Below, piece by piece: positions 5,640 through 10,419 of a stretch of DNA of 10,419 nt (within the stretch, counting starts at the first letter, position 1; every line of letters begins with the position of its first letter). The stretch comes from Methylovulum sp. (GTDB lineage Bacteria > Pseudomonadota > Gammaproteobacteria > Methylococcales > Methylomonadaceae), in NCBI GenBank assembly GCA_028713595.1, contig JAQTNZ010000039.1, positions 1-10,419 on the forward strand, read 5' to 3'. The position numbers and the translations under genes were made by a program. The notes beneath the pieces were generated by a model that was not told the DNA's origin, ran no database searches, and was given only the letters and a program-made list of their open reading frames with translations.

Positions 5640-5668
5640 AATATAAAAGATTAAGGGCTAAACTACAA
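5640..5668 (-). promoter_or_regulatory. Candidate promoter giving a leaderless ttcA transcript
   Basis: On the minus strand TTGTAG (5663-5668) and TATATT (5640-5645) are spaced by 17 bp. The -10 matches at five of six bases, the -35 only at three. The -10 ends six bases before the ttcA ATG, so transcription would begin at or next to the A of the start codon, which fits the lack of a ribosome-binding site. Confidence 0.3.
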
Positions 5669-5682
5669 AAGGGTTCTTGGCG

Positions 5683-5718
5683 GCCCTAGCGTTTGGCAGT
5701 TATGCCAAACGCTAGGGC
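5683..5718. terminator. Perfect 16-bp hairpin between fabB and ttcA
   Basis: GCCCTAGCGTTTGGCA (5683-5698) and TGCCAAACGCTAGGGC (5703-5718) are fully complementary around a four-base GTTA loop. It starts 7 bp past the fabB stop. The stem is long and GC-rich enough to end transcription or protect the fabAB mRNA end, though the base after it on the minus strand is not a T-run. A repeated palindromic element is possible. Confidence 0.7.
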
Positions 5719-5725
5719 TTATCGG

Positions 5726-6946
5726 CTAGCCGTTAAAGCGCTCGAAGATTAAGGTGGCGTTAGTGCCGCCAAAACCAAAGCTATTGGACATAATGGTGTT
5801 CAGCGTCACGTTGTCTTGGCGTTCGCGCACGATAGGAATACCCGCCGCGCCTTCATCAAGGTCGGTGATATTGGCGGAGGCACTTAAAAAGTTTTCCTGC
5901 ATCATCAGCAACGAATAAATCGCCTCGTTGACACCCGCCGCCCCTAAGGCGTGGCCGGTCAAGGATTTGGTCGAACTGACCCAAGGCATATCCGCGCCAC
6001 TAAAGACGGTGCGCAAGGCGCCCAGTTCTTTGGTGTCGCCCACGGGGGTGCCGGTGCCATGCGCATTGATGTAATCAATTTTATTATGGCTGGTCGCCAT
6101 CGCTTGCTGCATACAACGCACCGCGCCTTCGCCCGATGGCTGCACCATGTCGTAACCGTCGGAGGTTGCGCCATAGCCGGTCAATTCGGCATAGATTTTC
6201 GCGCCACGGGCTTTGGCGTGTTCCAGCTCTTCAATGACCAACACGCCGCCGCCGCCGGAAATGACGAAACCGTCACGGCTTTGGTCGTAAGGTCTGGAGG
6301 CGGTGGTGGGGGTGTCGTTATATTTGGAGGACATTGCGCCCATCGCATCAAACAGCACCGACATGGTCCAATGCACTTCTTCGCCGCCACCGGCAAACAC
6401 CACGTCTTGCTTGCCCATTTGGATAAGCTCCATGGCATGGCCGATACAATGGGCGCTGGTCGCACAGGCGGAGGTGATGGAGTAATTTACGCCTTTAATT
6501 TTATAAGGTGTCGCCAAACACGCGGTGTTGGTGCTGGACATGGCCCTAGGTACCATATACGGCCCTACTTTCTTGACCCCTTTGCTGCGCAGGATGTCGG
6601 CGGCTTCGACCACATTGGCGGTGGACGGGCCGCCGGAACCCATGACCAATCCTGTCCTGATGTTTGACACGTCGCTGTCATCTAGGCCAGAATCGGCAAT
6701 CGCCTGCTGCATGGCAATATAGTTGAAGGCGGCGCCGTCACCCATAAAGCGTTTGACCTTACGGTCAATAAAGGCATCAAGGTCAATGTTGATGGCACCG
6801 TGGATTTGGCTTCTGAAACCCAATTCCTGATAAATGTCTGCAAACACTATTCCTGAACGGCCTACGCGTAGGGAATCAATAACTTCAGCTTGGTTGTTGC
6901 CGATGCTGGAAACAATGCCTAAACCGGTTACTACGACTCTTTTCAT
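5726..6946 (-). CDS. fabB: 3-oxoacyl-ACP synthase I (beta-ketoacyl-ACP synthase I)
   Basis: A 406-residue condensing enzyme that extends acyl-ACP with malonyl-ACP and, in the FabA/FabB pathway, elongates the cis-3-decenoyl product toward unsaturated fatty acids. The nucleophile is Cys161 in [11 protein letters not shown]. The two catalytic histidines are His296 in [11 protein letters not shown] and His332 in [12 protein letters not shown], and Lys327 lies just before the latter. The N-terminal [14 protein letters not shown] and C-terminal [15 protein letters not shown] are the usual thiolase-fold strand ends. Length equals that of E. coli FabB. The SACATSAHC form, with adjacent fabA, points to FabB rather than FabF. 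Its ATG follows GAGG by nine bases and lies 11 bp after fabA, so the pair is one operon. The stop codon lies in a CGGCTAGCCG palindrome (5723-5732). Confidence 0.97.
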   Translation of the reverse strand: MKRVVVTGLGIVSSIGNNQAEVIDSLRVGRSGIVFADIYQELGFRSQIHGAINIDLDAFIDRKVKRFMGDGAAFNYIAMQQAIADSGLDDSDVSNIRTGLVMGSGGPSTANVVEAADILRSKGVKKVGPYMVPRAMSSTNTACLATPYKIKGVNYSITSACATSAHCIGHAMELIQMGKQDVVFAGGGEEVHWTMSVLFDAMGAMSSKYNDTPTTASRPYDQSRDGFVISGGGGVLVIEELEHAKARGAKIYAELTGYGATSDGYDMVQPSGEGAVRCMQQAMATSHNKIDYINAHGTGTPVGDTKELGALRTVFSGADMPWVSSTKSLTGHALGAAGVNEAIYSLLMMQENFLSASANITDLDEGAAGIPIVRERQDNVTLNTIMSNSFGFGGTNATLIFERFNG

Positions 6947-6957
6947 GGTTATCGCCT

Positions 6958-7473
6958 CTAGAAGTTTTCTGTGGATGTAAATAAACCAACCCGTAAATCA
7001 GTTGCTTCATAAATTATCTTGCCATCAACATCCATTGTCGCATCAGCGATACCCATCACCAGCTTGCGCATGATGACCCGCTTTAAATTGACATGGTAGG
7101 TCACTTTTTTGGCGGACGGCAACACTTGTCCAGTAAACTTGACTTCACCTACGCCCAGCGCCCGGCCTTTGCCAGGGCCGCCCATCCAGCACAAATAAAA
7201 GCCGACCAATTGCCACATGGCATCCAGCCCTAAGCAACCGGGCATGACCGGATCGCCTTGAAAATGGCAGGCAAAAAACCACAAGTCCGGGGTTATGTCC
7301 AATTCGGCGATAATTTCGCCTTTGCCATACAAACCGCCCTCATCCGTGATTAGGTTAATCCGGTCCATCATGAGCATATTAGGTAGGGGTAATTGCGCGT
7401 TTTTAGGGCCGTACAACTCCCCACGCCCTGACATTAATAACTCTTCGCGCGTAAAACTATGCTGTTTCCCCAT
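6958..7473 (-). CDS. fabA: 3-hydroxydecanoyl-ACP dehydratase/isomerase FabA
   Basis: A 171-residue cytoplasmic hot-dog fold enzyme. It removes water from 3-hydroxydecanoyl-ACP and isomerises trans-2- to cis-3-decenoyl-ACP, the branch point for unsaturated fatty acids in many gammaproteobacteria. The active-site pair is present at the E. coli positions: His70 in [19 protein letters not shown] and Asp84 in the same block. RGELYGP near the start, [12 protein letters not shown] (28-39) and [13 protein letters not shown] are family blocks. Length is one residue short of E. coli FabA. An AAGG site lies seven bases before the ATG. It is the first gene of the fabA-fabB operon, with a candidate promoter at 7524-7552. 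I see no FadR or FabR operator that I can support. Confidence 0.97.
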   Translation of the reverse strand: MGKQHSFTREELLMSGRGELYGPKNAQLPLPNMLMMDRINLITDEGGLYGKGEIIAELDITPDLWFFACHFQGDPVMPGCLGLDAMWQLVGFYLCWMGGPGKGRALGVGEVKFTGQVLPSAKKVTYHVNLKRVIMRKLVMGIADATMDVDGKIIYEATDLRVGLFTSTENF

Positions 7474-7523
7474 TTTGTACCTTTATACCTTCAATGATGA
7501 TTATTCTTATTATGGAACCGTAT

Positions 7524-7552
7524 ATTATCTAACATCGCCCAAGAAAAATCAG
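7524..7552 (-). promoter_or_regulatory. Candidate promoter for fabA-fabB
   Basis: On the minus strand CTGATT (7547-7552) and GATAAT (7524-7529) are 17 bp apart. The -10 matches consensus at five of six bases; the -35 is weak. It lies in the 87-bp gap between the slt stop and the fabA start and would give a leader of about 45 bases. Confidence 0.35.
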
Positions 7553-7560
7553 CTCAAATT

Positions 7561-9486
7561 TTAATTGCCCGCTACATCCGTCAGCATGGCCGCCAATTTT
7601 AGCCCATCGCTTTGCAAACGCTGTTGGTAAATGATCGTATAAGACAACACCGAAGTGACGTATTTACGGGTTTCCTTATACGGGATGGTTTCAATCCAAA
7701 TATCCGCAGGTAACGCCCCACTGGTGGGCAGCCACTTGGCCGCCCGGTTAGGCCCTGCATTATAAGCGGCGGCGGCCACCGCCACCTGCCCATGAAAGCG
7801 CCGTAACAATTCGGCAAAATAATAACTGCCATAACGGATATTGACCTCAGGCTTAAACAACTGCGCCTCGCCATGCCAGACCTCCGCCAGTTTCGCCGCC
7901 ATCTCTTGGGCGGTGTCCGGCATCAGTTGCAACAAGCCTTTGGCCCCTACAGGCGATAAGGCTTGGCTGTCCAACATGCTTTCTTGGCGCATCAGGCCAA
8001 AAATAAGCGCGGCGGGTAGGCCGCGTTGCTGGGCGTTGCTTTGCACCTCTGGCACATACAGCAAAGGGAAACGTAGGCTGAGGTCATCCCAATAATCGGC
8101 CTTGACTAAGGTCATGATGGCGATTTGTTGCCATTGCCATTCCTGCGCCACTTTGGCGGCGACCATCAGCCGTTCCTGATCCAAGCTTTCCACTGCCGTC
8201 CACCATTGCCGCCGCGCTTCGCCATCACGTTTTAACAGCCGCCATTCTTGTATCGCCTTAAATTCGGGTAAGCCCAACACGCTTTCACGTTGCCCGTCCG
8301 TGACCGTAACGGGCTTATCCCCCATAGTATAGCCGTTACCCAGATAATCTGCGGCTAAAAATCCATAAAAATTTCTATCCTCCGCCAATTTTAAGTACAA
8401 CGTCTGGGCTTCTTGGGATTTTCCGGTCGCCGCCAACATCCGCGCCCGCCAATATTGCCAAGCCGGTTCCTGCAACTGCGCCCACGGCAACGCCGCTAAG
8501 GCATCACTGACATGTTGCCAATCTTGTTCCAACAAGGCCGCCCGGATTCTGGCTTCGCGCACTTTGTCGTCAGGCGCTCGTACTTGTTGCAGGCGGCGAT
8601 AAGCGCGGCTATCCCTGCGGCTATATAACGCTAGAGCAAGTTTTTTATCTGTTTTATCAATAACTTGCTTATCAGTGGTTAGGTATTGTTTTCGTCCGTC
8701 CCATAATTGTAATGCCGTATCGGTATCTAAAAACGCCAGCCTAGCGACACCTTCGGCGAAGATTTGGCCGGTCAAGGCATCGTTGCTGATCCATAAGCCG
8801 CTATCTTTGACCAACAAGGGTTTTTTATGCACTTGCACCCAAAGGTCGGCCATTTTTTGCCCCGGTTCATCCAGCAAGCGGCGTATGTATTCGACCAACG
8901 GCCAATTTTCTTGATCTATCGCCAATTCGAAGCGTTGCCAGATTAAGTCTTGGTTAAATGCCGGCGAGCGCATAAATTCGGCGAACAATGGGTCGCAAGT
9001 TTGGGGGCGGTTATCCCCACTTAGCCATAAGCGTTTTGCTTCGTCCAAGGCGCGTTGTTTTTCGCCGATTTCATGCAGCGCCCAATAATAATGGCATTCG
9101 CGGGCAAGGTTTTCCGTGCCTTGATACGCCCCGACAAACTCCTGCCAACGCTCATGCTTGGCCAGATGATCCAACCATTTGGCACGCAGTAACGGTGCGT
9201 AACGGGTTTTGTCATACTGTGCTAAAAACTCCGTTACCTTGTCAGTTTTTTGCAAATGTTTTTTCAGCCACTCATATTGCAAATACGGGTACAGCGGATA
9301 GTCCTTTAAGCTCTCGGCCACCGCCAAAAACGCCGTATCATCGCCTTGCTCAAGCATTTTTTCGGCGCGTAAAAATACTGTCCTCTGCTCGTCAACAGAA
9401 GGGTCGGGTAGCCATGTCGCCAAAAAAAACAGCCCGGCAGCGGCTACGGCGACCAAGGTCGCCTTATAAATAGTGTTAACAGCCAT
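7561..9486 (-). CDS. slt: Soluble lytic murein transglycosylase (Slt70 type)
   Basis: A 641-residue periplasmic enzyme that cuts the MurNAc-GlcNAc bond of peptidoglycan and forms 1,6-anhydro ends. Residues 1-27 (Lys8, then LVAVAAAGLFFLATW) are a signal peptide or an N-terminal anchor. Residues 30 to about 480 are the helical, tryptophan- and leucine-rich superhelix typical of Slt70. The catalytic lysozyme-like domain follows: GLMRQES with the catalytic Glu502, then SPVGAKGLLQLMPDTA (511-526), NIRYGSYYFAELL (549-561) and AAAAYNAGPNRAAKW (571-585). Length is close to that of E. coli Slt70. The ATG follows GGGAG by four bases. The gene is divergent from priA across 231 bp and precedes fabA on the same strand, with a separate fabA promoter likely. 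Confidence 0.95.
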   Translation of the reverse strand: MAVNTIYKATLVAVAAAGLFFLATWLPDPSVDEQRTVFLRAEKMLEQGDDTAFLAVAESLKDYPLYPYLQYEWLKKHLQKTDKVTEFLAQYDKTRYAPLLRAKWLDHLAKHERWQEFVGAYQGTENLARECHYYWALHEIGEKQRALDEAKRLWLSGDNRPQTCDPLFAEFMRSPAFNQDLIWQRFELAIDQENWPLVEYIRRLLDEPGQKMADLWVQVHKKPLLVKDSGLWISNDALTGQIFAEGVARLAFLDTDTALQLWDGRKQYLTTDKQVIDKTDKKLALALYSRRDSRAYRRLQQVRAPDDKVREARIRAALLEQDWQHVSDALAALPWAQLQEPAWQYWRARMLAATGKSQEAQTLYLKLAEDRNFYGFLAADYLGNGYTMGDKPVTVTDGQRESVLGLPEFKAIQEWRLLKRDGEARRQWWTAVESLDQERLMVAAKVAQEWQWQQIAIMTLVKADYWDDLSLRFPLLYVPEVQSNAQQRGLPAALIFGLMRQESMLDSQALSPVGAKGLLQLMPDTAQEMAAKLAEVWHGEAQLFKPEVNIRYGSYYFAELLRRFHGQVAVAAAAYNAGPNRAAKWLPTSGALPADIWIETIPYKETRKYVTSVLSYTIIYQQRLQSDGLKLAAMLTDVAGN

Positions 9487-9659
9487 CTTGCTCCCAACCG
9501 TTTACCCGTACCTGAAACCTGGCGCGGACGTAATCAAAATGGTCGGTATTTTGGCAGGAAAAAGGCGAGGCTGCATTAGAAAATGTGGGTGAGGTTGGAA
9601 TGGTTAAGGATGTGTCTCTTGATTGGGCGGGTGTATGAGGGTAGCGGTTACGAACAATT

Positions 9660-9688
9660 TTCACCCTGTACTCTCAGATGACTATAAT
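9660..9688 (+). promoter_or_regulatory. Sigma70-like promoter for priA
   Basis: TTCACC (9660-9665; four of six) and a perfect TATAAT (9683-9688) are separated by exactly 17 bp. Transcription would start near 9695, about 23 bases before the priA ATG. It lies in the 231-bp slt-priA gap (9487-9717), where I see no gene and no clear slt promoter. Confidence 0.6.
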
Positions 9689-9717
9689 GCCTCATCCTAA
9701 TCTTTAGTTATCTATCA

Positions 9718-10419
9718 ATGCCCCTATCACCGCCCTCCCTTGCACGGATTTACCGTGTGGCTTTGCCTGTGCCTGTTTTTGGCCTGTTCGATTATCTGGC
9801 CCCTGATGATAGCCCCGTTAGCTTAGGCATACGGGTTGAGGTGCCGTTTGGCAAAGGTCATAAAATTGGGATGCTGGTAGAGGTTGCCCAGAGCAGCACC
9901 GTGGCGGAGGCGAAGTTAAGGCCGATTGTGCGGCGGGTTGATGAGTTGCCGTTATTGTCAGATACGGATTTGGCGTTGTTGCAGTGGGTTAGCCGTTATT
10001 ACCATCATCCTCTGGGGATGGTCATTAGCACCGCTTTACCTGCGGGTTTGCGCCAAGGCAAGGCGGCGGTGTTGCCACGCGCTCGTTATTATGCGCTGAC
10101 CGATACGGGCAAGGCTTTCGATGCGTTGCTGTTAAAACGCGCCCCGCAGCAAAAAAAACTGTTGGAGCATTTTCAGGCGCAGATAGCCCCCTTGCCGGAG
10201 CAGGGGCTAGGGCGGCTGGCGGTTAAGGCCTTGGTCGATAAAGGCTTACTGGCTTTGGTGCCACCGCCGGAGGTGGCGGTGCAGGCGTTTAGTGATAATC
10301 CGGGCTTGGCGTGTAATGTTGACCAGCAAGCGGCGATTGCCGCCGTGACCGCAAGTTTTGGGCAGTTTCGGGTATTTTTGCTGGATGGTGTGACGGGTAG
10401 CGGCAAAACCGAGGTGTAT
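9718..10419 (+). CDS. priA: Primosomal protein N' (replication restart helicase PriA), 3' end cut by window
   Basis: PriA is the DNA helicase that recognises stalled forks and reloads the replisome. The frame is open from ATG 9718 to the end of the window, giving 234 residues of a protein that is normally over 700. The N-terminal 3'-end-binding domain shows RIYRVALPVPVFGLFDYLAP (10-29) and RVEVPFGKGHKIGMLVEV. The second region has LLQWVSRYYHHPLG and GMVISTALPAGLR. The helicase part begins with the Walker A motif GVTGSGKTEVY at 224-234 (Lys230, Thr231), where the window stops. No Shine-Dalgarno sequence is seen before the ATG, but a strong -10 box is. The zinc-binding cysteines and other helicase motifs lie outside the window. 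Confidence 0.95.
   Translation, partial: MPLSPPSLARIYRVALPVPVFGLFDYLAPDDSPVSLGIRVEVPFGKGHKIGMLVEVAQSSTVAEAKLRPIVRRVDELPLLSDTDLALLQWVSRYYHHPLGMVISTALPAGLRQGKAAVLPRARYYALTDTGKAFDALLLKRAPQQKKLLEHFQAQIAPLPEQGLGRLAVKALVDKGLLALVPPPEVAVQAFSDNPGLACNVDQQAAIAAVTASFGQFRVFLLDGVTGSGKTEVY

Noticed and set aside
5951..6667. Long plus-strand open frame (238 codons) antisense to fabB
   Set aside because: It is the antisense of a clearly conserved gene; its glycine- and histidine-rich product is a typical shadow of a coding strand.
8988..9473. 161-codon plus-strand open frame antisense to slt
   Set aside because: It lies wholly within slt, has no family features, and is explained by codon bias on the real strand.
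9476..9664. 62-codon minus-strand frame upstream of and overlapping the slt start
   Set aside because: GTG start with a poor ribosome site, low-complexity Ser/Thr/Pro composition, no relative recognised; more likely slt upstream sequence.

Overview
This window looks like chromosomal DNA of a gammaproteobacterium with roughly even base composition. The housekeeping genes (rimI, ttcA, fabA-fabB, slt, priA) all have the gammaproteobacterial form: fabA and fabB are adjacent, and TtcA and RimI keep the E. coli catalytic residues. The small DUF2934 genes, the sugar kinase and the PAS/LuxR protein suggest a methanotroph-type lineage (Methylococcales). That placement is inference from gene style, not proof.

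Layout, left to right. Positions 1-331 hold the 3' end of rimI (+). Positions 332-467 hold a nested inverted repeat between convergent genes. Positions 468-1843 are a minus-strand patch of small genes: a DUF2934 protein with a cysteine-cluster tail, a decayed Hsp20 gene with a frameshift, and two further short DUF2934 genes separated by 13 bp. One of these, at 1447-1626, encodes only 59 residues. Positions 2085-3455 encode a double-PAS, LuxR-type one-component regulator on the same strand, just upstream of the patch. A 369-bp non-coding stretch with a good promoter then leads into a PfkB-family sugar kinase (3853-4758, +), which converges on ttcA (4767-5633, -). Next come fabB and fabA (-, one operon), slt (-), and on the right edge the first 234 codons of priA (+), divergent from slt.

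The conserved genes cover protein acetylation (rimI), tRNA thiolation (ttcA), unsaturated fatty acid synthesis (fabA/fabB), murein turnover (slt) and replication restart (priA). They are neighbours rather than one pathway, apart from fabAB. The accessory part is the 468-3455 patch. It pairs a sensor-regulator with small stress-type proteins and is marked by palindromes and gene decay.

I found no CRISPR array, transposase, tRNA, rRNA or recognisable defence system. The most unusual material is the DUF2934/Hsp20 patch, the DUF2934-cysteine fusion, and several long perfect inverted repeats, two of which sit on stop codons or inside a coding end.
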